The notes beneath the pieces are model-generated. The model saw nothing but the letters and a program-made list of their open reading frames with translations, did not search any database and was not told where the DNA came from. Shown here piece by piece: positions 26,473 to 35,364 of a DNA stretch of 64,000 nt. Position 1 is the first letter of the stretch. Each line of letters opens with the position of its first letter. This DNA comes from Methylacidiphilum infernorum V4 (GTDB lineage: Bacteria; Verrucomicrobiota; Verrucomicrobiia; Methylacidiphilales; Methylacidiphilaceae): contig NC_010794.1 in assembly GCF_000019665.1 (NCBI RefSeq), positions 1,798,001 through 1,862,000 on the forward strand, in the 5' to 3' direction. Made by a program: the position numbers and the translations under genes.

Positions 26473-27885
26473 TTATCCCCCTTTTTGCTCTCCCTCCTCC
26501 ACGGGCATCACAGCCATCAGCAGCAATAGAAAACAATAGGTCAGCTGCGAAAACAAGATTAGGGTGGCGGACATCCCCGCTCCTCTTAGGTAAGGCAATA
26601 CCGATTCAATAACTTGTGCAATCGGCAATTGGACATCTTGAAATTCAAAGCTCTGGACAAGTCCACCCAGGCATAAAAATACAAAGAGGAAGGTCATACC
26701 GTAGATGTTCGCCCAAAATGTAACCTTCAGGAGAGTTTCAGAAATCCACGGTTTTTGAAAAAAACTTGTAAAAAGGCCATGGGCCATCGCAAGTAATGCA
26801 AAAGAATAAAATCCATAGAGAAAGAGCACAAGAAAAGCTATTTCTACAAAACTAAAATGGGTAAATCGACTGACCAAGGGAAACGAAAGAAGTCCATCAC
26901 CCAAGACGGCGATGATAAAGCAGTAAAGGGCAATTAAATAATATCTCGATACTATAGGGGTAGAATGCACTTTCAGGGCTTCTTTAAGTTGCTGCCGCAG
27001 ATCAATGGTTATAGCCGTCGCGCCGACTAGAGCCAAAATCCTCGAAGCAATTCCCAATCCTACCATCCAGAGGGGAAAAGGACCACCGACAAGATGCGAA
27101 GCGCAAGCGAAATTCGAAAAAAAGAAAAACGCAACCAGCCCTCCCCAGGAAAGCCGCGAGGGGCGGAATTCCGCCCGCACCCTTTCAACGTAATCATAGA
27201 GCATCGCCAAGCCTACGGGGGCCAACCAGAGATGCAAAAACCCTTCATTAAACCACCACTCCATGCTTGCAAAAGAAACCCCTCGAATCACATCCCAATG
27301 AAAAAAGGCAAAAAGGCTGCCAATTGCCCAAGGGAACCAGAGTAAAGCAACGAGGAGATAGCAACCCGAAATTTTTCTTAAAAAAAGGCCTAAACCTAAC
27401 CCCTCCCTAACCAACCCATAAACCATGAAGAGGTAATTCAAAAGAAGTAAGAATAGAACAAAATCGGGCCAACCCGCCCACGAAAGAGAAGGGATATCCC
27501 CGGTCAGTACGGCCATCATACCGATAAAAAGGGACAGATTCCAAAAAATGGCCGAGGAAAGGAAGTAACCCTTTTCTCGAAAAGGGCTGCCTCCACTGCT
27601 GCCCACCAGATAAAGGCTAAAAGCCAGTCCTCCATTCATTCCCCATCCATAAGAAAAAACGAGAAAAGAAGCCAACTCTATGCGTCCAAAGGTCAGCCAT
27701 CCCCACGATCCAAGAAGGCTTGGAATCATGATCTTTCCCGCTCCAAGGAGGGCAAAACCCATGGATACCAGGAGCCAAAAAAAGGAGGCCATGAGCAGGA
27801 AGATAACGGCGCTCATAAAAGAGCTTCCGGAGGATATCTCTCCCTGCCCCTCTTTTTGTGCCACGAGCGATTTTAAAGAATTCAT
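26473..27885 (-). CDS. CcoN-like heme-copper oxidase homologue lacking cofactor ligands
   Basis: A 470-residue integral membrane protein with about 12 hydrophobic segments. Four stretches align without gaps to remembered CcoN (cbb3 subunit I) sequences, but the ligands differ. In 'LTFGRIELASFL' the low-spin heme histidine is Ser73. In 'WWFNEGFLHLW' the CuB histidine of WWYGHN is Glu214. In 'NFACASHLVGG' the HH pair is Ser263-His264. In 'RFTHFSFVEIAFLVLF' the HVH heme pair is Phe351 and Val353. Only one of six ligands survives, so O2 reduction is not possible by the usual chemistry. It is followed by a CcoO-like gene, so it may act as the membrane scaffold of that cytochrome within an ACIII-oxidase assembly. 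Confidence 0.75.
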   Translation of the reverse strand: MNSLKSLVAQKEGQGEISSGSSFMSAVIFLLMASFFWLLVSMGFALLGAGKIMIPSLLGSWGWLTFGRIELASFLVFSYGWGMNGGLAFSLYLVGSSGGSPFREKGYFLSSAIFWNLSLFIGMMAVLTGDIPSLSWAGWPDFVLFLLLLNYLFMVYGLVREGLGLGLFLRKISGCYLLVALLWFPWAIGSLFAFFHWDVIRGVSFASMEWWFNEGFLHLWLAPVGLAMLYDYVERVRAEFRPSRLSWGGLVAFFFFSNFACASHLVGGPFPLWMVGLGIASRILALVGATAITIDLRQQLKEALKVHSTPIVSRYYLIALYCFIIAVLGDGLLSFPLVSRFTHFSFVEIAFLVLFLYGFYSFALLAMAHGLFTSFFQKPWISETLLKVTFWANIYGMTFLFVFLCLGGLVQSFEFQDVQLPIAQVIESVLPYLRGAGMSATLILFSQLTYCFLLLLMAVMPVEEGEQKGG

Positions 27886-27912
27886 GGTTCTTTTGACTTC
27901 ATTCCCTGCTTT

Positions 27913-28290
27913 TTATTTTGGTTCTTGAGGCCGAGGTATACCGGGCAAATAAACCCCTGAAGCTTTAGGAGTTTTTGCCTTGTATTCCTTAACTATGCTT
28001 ACCATGGCCTCTTCTATGGGGACATGGACGATCCCCTTTTCCTTGTCAATCCATCCGTAAGAGGAAAGTCTTTTCCTTGCTTCGAGCTGTTCTCCTACGC
28101 GGATTTGTCTTATCTGTTCTGCTTCTTTCAGTTCTTCTGTCTTTTGCTTATGGATGATCGAAAAGGCATAAAAAGAAGAAAATACAAAGCCGGATAAAAA
28201 AATACAAAGGAGGGTACCTCCCCACAGCGGATAGGAAGAAGACAATATTGTTTTTTGATTTTCTTTTTTCGTCTCTTCTTGGATATTCAT
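27913..28290 (-). CDS. Small single-pass membrane protein of the ACIII cluster
   Basis: A 125-residue protein with one hydrophobic segment (about residues 20-45), an amphipathic charged stretch likely to form a coiled coil (residues 47-75), and the C-terminal motif 'YGWIDKEKGIVHVPIEEAM'. That last motif resembles one seen in small proteins found beside ACIII and oxidase genes in other phyla, but I cannot name a family. It begins 11 bases after actF and ends 27 bases before the CcoN-like gene, so it is co-transcribed. It may be a linker or accessory subunit. Confidence 0.65.
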   Translation of the reverse strand: MNIQEETKKENQKTILSSSYPLWGGTLLCIFLSGFVFSSFYAFSIIHKQKTEELKEAEQIRQIRVGEQLEARKRLSSYGWIDKEKGIVHVPIEEAMVSIVKEYKAKTPKASGVYLPGIPRPQEPK

Positions 28291-28301
28291 GGTTCAAGTT
28301 A

Positions 28302-29504
28302 TCAATTATAAACTTCTATCGATTCCTGGAGTCTTGGATCATGAATTGGATAGAGGCAAACTTCAGCTGCCTTTTTGAGATAACCGGATAAAAATATAAG
28401 TCCCATGCCGATCAAGACGGACAGCTCCATCCAGCCAACCGCAAAATTTTGGCTCATTTCCATGGGCATCACAATCCAGTATAACTCTACTGCCTGCATA
28501 AAGAGCACCCAGCAAGCAACCAATCCCAAGAACTTTTCATTTTTTTTCGTGGACTGGGGAAGCAAAAAAAGAAAAGGCAGTGCAAATCTCCCCACAACCA
28601 ACAAAATAGAAACATAATACCAACCATCATTGTTTCTTCTTATAAAGAAATAAGTTTCCTCGGGAATATTGCCATACCAGATCAACATGTATTGACTGAA
28701 AGCCAGGTATGCCCATAGGGCGGTAAAAGCAAAAAGCAATTTCCCCAGTAAATGGTAATGTTCCTCGTTCATCTCTAAAAGATAGCCCCGCTTACGAAGA
28801 GAAAGCAGGATCAAAATCCAAAGGCTTAAGCTGGCCCCGGCTGCCCCACTGAAAAGGTAAAAAGCCCATACCGTTGAACTCCAACGAAAATCCAAGGACA
28901 TGGCCCAGTCAATGGCAAAAAAAGTGAAAAGAAAACCAAAAAACACCGCAACGGGATAGGCAAGTCGTTTCAATCTCAAGGAATGATAAGGATTGCCGTC
29001 TTCGTCCTGGACACAGGATAACCTGCGGAAAAACCAGCTTACAAAACCGAAAAAACAAAAATAAACGCAAGCCCTGAGGCAAAAAAAGGGAACGTTGAGA
29101 TAAGCGGATTTTTCCATGTAATCCTTGAGTTTTTGAATCTCCGGCCGCGTCCATTCATAAAGGGTATGCGAAGAAAAAATATCGAGAAAGATCGGCAGAG
29201 AGAAAAGGATGACCAAGGGAAAAAGAGAAGCTACGTTTTCTACTTGCCTCCTCAGCAAGGTGTCCCAACCTGCATTGGTGACATAATGAAGAAGGACCCA
29301 AAAAAAAGAGCCGACGCACAGTCCAAAATAAAACAAAAAAGAGAAAAGCCAGGCATGGAAAAATTCAGAGCTGTTTACAATCAACCCCAACAGGGAGGCC
29401 AAAAGAAGAACGATTCCCGAAATTCCAAAAGTCCATACGAACCTTTTAAGCTTCTCCCTAGGAAGCATGTTTTGATTAAGGGCATGAAGCCTGGAATTAT
29501 TCAC
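28302..29504 (-). CDS. actF: Alternative complex III subunit ActF
   Basis: ActF is an integral membrane subunit related to ActC, with about 10 helices and no cofactor. The visible pattern includes 'TFFAIDWAMSLDFRWSSTVW' in the middle, conserved in this family. A longer open frame extends to 29606, but the GTG at 29504 is preceded by AAAGGAGG at good spacing and overlaps the actE stop as GTGA, so translation very likely starts there, giving 400 residues. It ends the core actABCDEF order. Confidence 0.88.
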   Translation of the reverse strand: MNNSRLHALNQNMLPREKLKRFVWTFGISGIVLLLASLLGLIVNSSEFFHAWLFSFLFYFGLCVGSFFWVLLHYVTNAGWDTLLRRQVENVASLFPLVILFSLPIFLDIFSSHTLYEWTRPEIQKLKDYMEKSAYLNVPFFCLRACVYFCFFGFVSWFFRRLSCVQDEDGNPYHSLRLKRLAYPVAVFFGFLFTFFAIDWAMSLDFRWSSTVWAFYLFSGAAGASLSLWILILLSLRKRGYLLEMNEEHYHLLGKLLFAFTALWAYLAFSQYMLIWYGNIPEETYFFIRRNNDGWYYVSILLVVGRFALPFLFLLPQSTKKNEKFLGLVACWVLFMQAVELYWIVMPMEMSQNFAVGWMELSVLIGMGLIFLSGYLKKAAEVCLYPIHDPRLQESIEVYN

Positions 29505-30118
29505 GGATTTGCCTCCTTTAACAGCCGTTTTTGTTCTTCGGATAATTCTCCAAGAGGGACATTTTGACTTTTTTGCAAGGCCCTTATATAGGCCACTATA
29601 GCCCACCTCTCTTCAAGGGACAAATTGGCCCCATATCCCAACATCATCCCCTGTCCATGGGTAATGATATAAAAGAGCTGGCCATCGGGCATCTGCCGGG
29701 TATGATCTTGATGGTAGTTAGGAACACCAAAAAGATTGAAATGGGTAGCGATCCCATTGCCATAGCCGGCCAAACCATGACAGGCCGAACAATAAATCTC
29801 GAATCTCTCTTTGCCCATTCTCAGGGTATCCATCGAAACTTCGAGCGGAATACCCTCCCCCCATTGATCACCAATAATCCCTGTAGAAAAATAAGGGTTT
29901 TCAACGGGCTCTTCCCAGCACACCGTGCCCGCTACGGGCATTCTTGAAGCCCTTCCGTCAGGGAAAAACACGCTTGGGGCCTGCTCCTTGACCTTGAGTT
30001 GCCTGACCATATCAGGAAAAATTTCTAGGGGAGGACGCCGGCTTTTTGTTCCTCTCAATCCCGCCGTAGCTACCACAGTAATAACCAAAAGAAAGCAAAT
30101 AAAAAAGAAATTTCGCAT
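29501..30118 (-). CDS. actE: Alternative complex III cytochrome c subunit ActE
   Basis: A 205-residue protein with an N-terminal signal or anchor segment (residues 3-20) and a single heme motif, 'EIYCSACHGLAGYGNG'. 'GEGIPLEVSMDTLRMGKERF' before it and 'FYIITHGQGMMLGYG' after it, the latter with the distal methionine, are typical of ActE. ActE is the monoheme subunit that receives electrons from the pentaheme ActA in known ACIII enzymes. It overlaps actF by 4 bases. Confidence 0.9.
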   Translation of the reverse strand: MRNFFFICFLLVITVVATAGLRGTKSRRPPLEIFPDMVRQLKVKEQAPSVFFPDGRASRMPVAGTVCWEEPVENPYFSTGIIGDQWGEGIPLEVSMDTLRMGKERFEIYCSACHGLAGYGNGIATHFNLFGVPNYHQDHTRQMPDGQLFYIITHGQGMMLGYGANLSLEERWAIVAYIRALQKSQNVPLGELSEEQKRLLKEANP

Positions 30119-30136
30119 CGTCTTTCAATCGTTCGT

Positions 30137-30736
30137 TTATCTTGGAACCATCACCACCTCTTCAGCACCCAGCTCTTTTAACAGCAATCTTGTTTTCTCT
30201 TCTGAAAAAAGGGGATCGACGTTCTCCACAACCAAGAAAAACCGGTCATCCAACCCTTTTCGTGCAAGTTTTTCCCAATTCCATACCGATTTGTAAACCG
30301 AAGGCATGCCCGACAAAAGAAACACCCCCATAACCGTGCTAAAGGAGGCGAAAAGAATCGTCATCTCGATGAGCACGGGGACAAAAGCTTGAAATCCTAG
30401 ATAAGGTTTGCCTTGGACAACTAGGGGATAAAAAAGCCCTTGGAGATGACTGCTCAAGACTTCCTTAAAAAAAGCGGGTCTGGGAGCCGAAATGGTTGTT
30501 ACCATGACCAAGGCGATACTGAGTCCGATTACTCCTCCAATCAAGCTAAACAAAGAAACTTTTGATTTCCCAAGTCCCCTAGCCTCGGCCATGCCATGGA
30601 TGGGGAAGGGAGAATAGGCTTCCCAGCGGGTATATCCCAACTTTTTCAGTTCTAGAGCAGCAGCCTTCAACTTGGCGGCGGAGTCAAATTCCGCCCCCAG
30701 GCCGTAAATATCACCGGATAGCTGTTCATCCTTCAT
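30137..30736 (-). CDS. actD: Alternative complex III subunit ActD (DUF3341)
   Basis: ActD anchors the peripheral domain and has two membrane helices. Here they lie in 'VSLFSLIGGVIGLSIALVMV' and 'PVLIEMTILFASFSTVMGVF'. The N-terminal soluble part contains 'AAALELKKLGYTRWEAYSPF' and 'PIHGM', the DUF3341 signature. The frame opens at 30781, but the ATG at 30736 has a strong GGAGGAG sequence six bases upstream. It overlaps actC by 11 bases, so I start there (199 residues). Confidence 0.9.
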   Translation of the reverse strand: MKDEQLSGDIYGLGAEFDSAAKLKAAALELKKLGYTRWEAYSPFPIHGMAEARGLGKSKVSLFSLIGGVIGLSIALVMVTTISAPRPAFFKEVLSSHLQGLFYPLVVQGKPYLGFQAFVPVLIEMTILFASFSTVMGVFLLSGMPSVYKSVWNWEKLARKGLDDRFFLVVENVDPLFSEEKTRLLLKELGAEEVVMVPR

Positions 30737-32168
30737 AAACTCCTCCCCCAGGAGAATCCTTTTCCTTTCGTTCTTTTTCATAGACCAAAGTCTTCACTTC
30801 AGAAATGGCTATGACAGGGAAAAATCGTGTAAAAAGAAGAAACAATAAAAAGAAAAATCCCACCGTTCCTACAAACAGCCCAATGTCCACCCACGTGGGA
30901 TAATACATTCTCCAAGAACCGGGAAGAAAATCCCGGCTGAGAGCTGTAACGACAATGACAAAACGCTCGGCCCACATCCCCACATTGATCATCAGGGAGA
31001 GGATAAATACCGTCCACGGACTTAAGCGGATCCTTTTCAACCAAAAAAGTTGGGGCAAAAGAACATTAAAACCAAACATCAAAAAATAGGCGATCCCGTA
31101 AGGTCCAAAAATACGGTTCCAAAAAACATAGCGTTCGTAGACATTGGAGCTATACCACGCAGTGAAAAGCTCTATGATATAGGAATATCCAACCATAGAG
31201 CCGGTAGCCAACATGACCCGGGCCATGTTATCGATATGCTTGGGAGTGATGAGATCTTTAAGCTGTGGATACAATGCCCTGAGAGGAATTAACAAGGTAG
31301 CAATCATGGCAAAGCCGCTAAAGATAGCTCCCGTAATAAAATCGGGGGGAAAAATGGTTTCATGCCAACCGGGAAGAATGGTGGTTGCAAAATCCGTGGA
31401 GACCACGGAAGCCACGGAAACAACCAAGACGGTCGCAATGCCGCCAAGACACAAATAACCCAGTTCATAATTATGCCACTGGGCGGCCGATCCACTCCAT
31501 CCCCAGCATAGAACATGATAAAGTCTCTTTTTCCACCGTTTTTCAGCTCTATCTCGCAAGACAGCGATATCGGGAATAAGCCCAAAGTACCAGAACAAGC
31601 AGGAAACGGTAAAATAAGTGCCGACAGCAAATTCATCCCAGAGCAAAGCGGCCCTGAAATTTTGCCAGACCGCATAGGATTCAGGTACCGGAACAAGGTA
31701 CCAGAACATCCACTGCCTACCTATGTGAAAGAGAGGGAATACCGCTGCGCAAAGGACCGAGAAGATAGTCATCGCCTCTGCTGCCCTATTGATCGAATTT
31801 CTCCACTTCTGCCGGGTAAGCAACAAGATGGCCGAGATCAGGGTTCCCGCATGGCCGATTTCAATCCAAAAAACAAAATTGAGAATGGCCAATCCCCAAA
31901 ACACCGGGCTATTCAGTCCCCATACCCCAAGACCGGTACTGATAAAATAAACGATCGTTACGGGTAGAAAAAGCGAAAGAACGAGGGCAATGATAAGGGC
32001 TATCCACCACTGCGGCTTGGCCGGCTCCTCAACAATAGAACAGACCGCGTCGGTTATCCAACCGTAATTTCTGTCGTTTAAAACAAGAGGCTCTCTTTTG
32101 AGTTCCTGGAGTACTCGCTCTTTCTGTTCTTCGGTCAACCGGCCCGGTAAAGTCGATTTGCTTATCAT
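30726..32168 (-). CDS. actC: Alternative complex III subunit ActC (NrfD/PsrC family)
   Basis: A 480-residue integral membrane protein of about 10 helices. It contains 'FWIEIGHAGTLISAILLLTR' with the conserved histidine near the quinol site, 'NSINRAAEAMTIFSVLCAAV', 'WDEFAVGTYFTVSCLFWYFG' and 'SYIIELFTAWYSSN', all typical of ActC. In solved ACIII structures ActC holds the quinol-binding pocket next to the iron-sulfur protein ActB. The start codon overlaps the actB stop as ATGA. Confidence 0.93.
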   Translation of the reverse strand: MISKSTLPGRLTEEQKERVLQELKREPLVLNDRNYGWITDAVCSIVEEPAKPQWWIALIIALVLSLFLPVTIVYFISTGLGVWGLNSPVFWGLAILNFVFWIEIGHAGTLISAILLLTRQKWRNSINRAAEAMTIFSVLCAAVFPLFHIGRQWMFWYLVPVPESYAVWQNFRAALLWDEFAVGTYFTVSCLFWYFGLIPDIAVLRDRAEKRWKKRLYHVLCWGWSGSAAQWHNYELGYLCLGGIATVLVVSVASVVSTDFATTILPGWHETIFPPDFITGAIFSGFAMIATLLIPLRALYPQLKDLITPKHIDNMARVMLATGSMVGYSYIIELFTAWYSSNVYERYVFWNRIFGPYGIAYFLMFGFNVLLPQLFWLKRIRLSPWTVFILSLMINVGMWAERFVIVVTALSRDFLPGSWRMYYPTWVDIGLFVGTVGFFFLLFLLFTRFFPVIAISEVKTLVYEKERKEKDSPGGGVYEG

Positions 32169-35100
32169 AGCTTTTCTTTTTCTCCATCACCGTTTCTAGA
32201 CACCATCGAAGGATTGGGATTGTTGATCCTTGCCAAATAAGTAATCCTTGGCCTCGTGTTTAACTCTTCCAAGATGCGAAAAGCTCTCTCATTCTTTTTC
32301 CATTTTGATACCGAACTCTGCGGATCGGCCAAATTGCCAAATATGATGGCTTCGGCGGGACAAGCAGCTTGGCAGGCGGTTTTAACCCTATCTGTAGGAA
32401 TCGGCTGGGGTAAAGATCCCTTGGCTTTCGCCAAAACCGCAATCTTGGCTTCTTCAATGCGTTGCACGCAAAAAGTACACTTCTCCATCACCCCCCTCAT
32501 TCTCACCGTAACATTGGGATTTCTTTGAAGTTGTATCGTCAAAGGAGAGCCTTGGTCTCCAAAAGGACCAAGATATAAATTACCTATTTCAAAAGGACCT
32601 ATTTTCTTTTTCTTGAGAACATCCCGCTTATTGTAATCAAAGAAATTGAATCTCCTCACCTTGTAAGGACAGTTGGCAGCACAGGCTCTTGTGCCGATAC
32701 AGCGGTTATAAACCATGACATTGAGTCCATCTTTACTATGAACCGTGGCATACACGGGGCAAACCGCCTCGCAAGGAGCATTCTCACATTGCTGGCAGAG
32801 CATAGGTTCAAAATAGAGCTGGGATCCTTCTTCATGGCCTTGGAAATAACTGTCTATCCTTATCCACTGCATAATCCGTCCACGCATAACCTGCCCCTTT
32901 CCCACGATCGGGATGTTGTTTTCGCTCTGGCAGGCAACAACACAGCTATTGCAGCCCACGCAGCTTCCCAAGTCGATCACCATCCCCCATTGATAAGGTC
33001 CACCCCACACTCCCCCGGTGTAAGCGGGTCCCTTCTCACGCTTATCCGAGTAGGGGTTTTGATATATGGACACCTCGGGAATGGCATCGGCTTCTCTCTT
33101 AGAGGCAAAATCGGGATGCTTGCGGTAATAATCCAGCGAAGCGATCTTGAATATCTCCCTCTCATGCATCTGCTGATGCTCCTGGGATTTAGCTAAAGGG
33201 TAAAAGAGGTTTGTCTTTTGAATCGTCAGGCCCTGGATCCACCAAAAATTTCGGCTTTGGGTTAAAGGATAAGCATTAAAACCAGCCCCTGCGGCCACTC
33301 TCAATTCTTGTTTTCTTCCGTAGCCGAGGGCAATGGATAGGGAATTGTCAGCATGGCCGGGAACAACAAGGACAGCCGCTTCGATCCATTTGTTTCCAGA
33401 CCCTATGCGCACCACTTCCGCTTTCTTTGAATCCTCGCTGCGCCCGTTTATTCCATAACGTTTAGCGGTGCCAGGACTCAGCAAAAGGGCGTTATCCCAA
33501 CATATCTTGGTTACAGCATCAGGCAGCTCCTGCAGCCAGCTGTTATTGGCCAAGCTTCCCTCATCCACTTTGGGACAAGGATAGAAAACAAGTTCCAATA
33601 CATCCGCATTGGATCCTTCGGTTTTACGGCCCTGGGCAAGCTCTTGGAGGATATCCCACTTGGGGAGAGAAGATACGGCAACAGGAGCAGACTCTTTATG
33701 GTACCCATCATGCAAAAGCCTTCTCCAACTGACATCCTTATCCGATGTCGCGGCGGGAAAAAGTTTAAAAAAAGTGTCCCGAACAAGCTGCAGGCCTACA
33801 GGCAGCGGAACAAAGGGTGGAGAACCCGCTACCTGGGGTTGGGCAATCATGGAAGGAGAAGAAGGTTCCGGCTCTTCGATAGCCTCCCACATCCCATTCA
33901 TGAAGGCCATAAGTTCCAATAAGCCGATGGAACCGAAGAGAGGTTCTATTAAAGGCTGCTGGCTGACATAAATGCCTTTTGAAGTTCTCGAATCTCCCCA
34001 CGATTCCAAGTAGTGGTTTAATGGAACATGCCAATCCGCGCAGGCGGCGGTTTCGTCATACAAAAGCCCAAAATGGATAACCGAAGGCAGGCTCCGCTGC
34101 AACCTAGGCCATTCCAGATCCCCGGGAGCATTATACACCGGGTTGGTCCCGATAATGACAAGCTCCTTTATCTCCTCTTTTTTTATCATTTCGCAAAGCT
34201 CTTCAAGGGATGCCCCCTCGGATTCGATCCCCGGAATGAAATGGATCGCTTTTCTTTGTCCAAAAGCCTCGTTGAGAGCAAAAACAATAATTTGCTCTCG
34301 GAGGGAGGCCATTCTATTGATAACGACAAGGGGAGCTTGAGCCGCATGCAGATCCCTAGCCAGCTCTTTTATCCACCGGGTTCGCTCCTCGCCCCAACCG
34401 GCGGGTAAACCAAAAGAAGCAACAAGGGGCTTCAGGCTGTCATATCCTCCTTGCTGGACCAAAAAATAACATAGAGAGAGCAAAAAGGATTCGAAATCGG
34501 AAACCTTCAAGGCAAGCCGGTGATCGGCCATGGAACCGGTAACGGTCAGTCGATTTTCAACGACGTAAAGACGGCTCATCAATCCATTCTTATCCTTGAG
34601 TTTCCTGGACCGGGCAAATCCACGAATGGATTCCACTCCTTCTTCACCCGCACAAAAATCGCATCCGAGGGAAAGAATCACATCGGCCTTCTCCCAATGA
34701 AAAACAGGAAAGAGAGAGGTGCCGTAAAAAAGTTTTAAGGCTTCATTTCTCCGGGCATTGCCGACAGGATCGTAAAATACAAAAGTCGATCGGGGACATT
34801 TTTCAACAAAATCCGCTTTAAGCCGATCGAAAGTAGGTGAAATAATCGGGACAGAAAGTATAGCCAACCCCGCTCCTTTTCGGTCGATATACTGCTGCAT
34901 TCTTTCTCTGAAAAAGGAGATGAACTCTTTTTTAGAAACCGTTTCCCCTTTTCGAATAATCCTTCCATCCCGATCAGGATCATAAAGATCAAGAATGGAA
35001 GCCTGGGTTTGCGTGCTTACGCCGTAGTCAGAAAAATGGGGGTTGGGATGAATGTGGGTGGGTCTGCCTTCATGCGATTCGACGAGAAGCGGCTCGGCCC

Positions 35101-35302
35101 CGTTACGGGTTTGCCTGGAGGTAGCATAAAAAGTGGCTTTCCCCGGAATAACCCACTCTGGACTATTGGTATAAGGAACGAGAAAAGCCTCGGGCCTGCG
35201 GCATCCCCCCGCGGTGATCGTCCCTGTGGCCATAGCGGCAGCGGATATGGTTTTTAAAAAAGTTCTCCGGTTCATTTTTCCCTTTCCTTTCAGCTCATCC
35301 AT
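32165..35302 (-). CDS. actB: Alternative complex III iron-sulfur subunit ActB
   Basis: A ~1045-residue fusion of a molybdopterin-oxidoreductase-like domain (without visible cofactor-binding signatures) and a C-terminal ferredoxin-like domain. The cluster motifs are CVGCNSCVVACQ, CQQCENAPCEAVCP, CIGTRACAANCP and CTFCVQRIEEA with CQAACPAEA, for several [4Fe-4S] and [3Fe-4S] centres. The N-terminus has a twin-arginine signal, NRRTFLKTIS, so it is exported folded. The frame opens at 35386, but the ATG at 35302 has an excellent GGAGGGGAG upstream and puts the Tat motif near the start, so I chose it. It oxidises quinol together with ActC and passes electrons to ActA. Confidence 0.94.
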   Translation of the reverse strand: MDELKGKGKMNRRTFLKTISAAAMATGTITAGGCRRPEAFLVPYTNSPEWVIPGKATFYATSRQTRNGAEPLLVESHEGRPTHIHPNPHFSDYGVSTQTQASILDLYDPDRDGRIIRKGETVSKKEFISFFRERMQQYIDRKGAGLAILSVPIISPTFDRLKADFVEKCPRSTFVFYDPVGNARRNEALKLFYGTSLFPVFHWEKADVILSLGCDFCAGEEGVESIRGFARSRKLKDKNGLMSRLYVVENRLTVTGSMADHRLALKVSDFESFLLSLCYFLVQQGGYDSLKPLVASFGLPAGWGEERTRWIKELARDLHAAQAPLVVINRMASLREQIIVFALNEAFGQRKAIHFIPGIESEGASLEELCEMIKKEEIKELVIIGTNPVYNAPGDLEWPRLQRSLPSVIHFGLLYDETAACADWHVPLNHYLESWGDSRTSKGIYVSQQPLIEPLFGSIGLLELMAFMNGMWEAIEEPEPSSPSMIAQPQVAGSPPFVPLPVGLQLVRDTFFKLFPAATSDKDVSWRRLLHDGYHKESAPVAVSSLPKWDILQELAQGRKTEGSNADVLELVFYPCPKVDEGSLANNSWLQELPDAVTKICWDNALLLSPGTAKRYGINGRSEDSKKAEVVRIGSGNKWIEAAVLVVPGHADNSLSIALGYGRKQELRVAAGAGFNAYPLTQSRNFWWIQGLTIQKTNLFYPLAKSQEHQQMHEREIFKIASLDYYRKHPDFASKREADAIPEVSIYQNPYSDKREKGPAYTGGVWGGPYQWGMVIDLGSCVGCNSCVVACQSENNIPIVGKGQVMRGRIMQWIRIDSYFQGHEEGSQLYFEPMLCQQCENAPCEAVCPVYATVHSKDGLNVMVYNRCIGTRACAANCPYKVRRFNFFDYNKRDVLKKKKIGPFEIGNLYLGPFGDQGSPLTIQLQRNPNVTVRMRGVMEKCTFCVQRIEEAKIAVLAKAKGSLPQPIPTDRVKTACQAACPAEAIIFGNLADPQSSVSKWKKNERAFRILEELNTRPRITYLARINNPNPSMVSRNGDGEKEKL

Positions 35303-35364
35303 GCTCCTCTCCCCTCCAAATATAGATTGATAAGAAATTATCCATCTCCTTAAATTACACGTTA

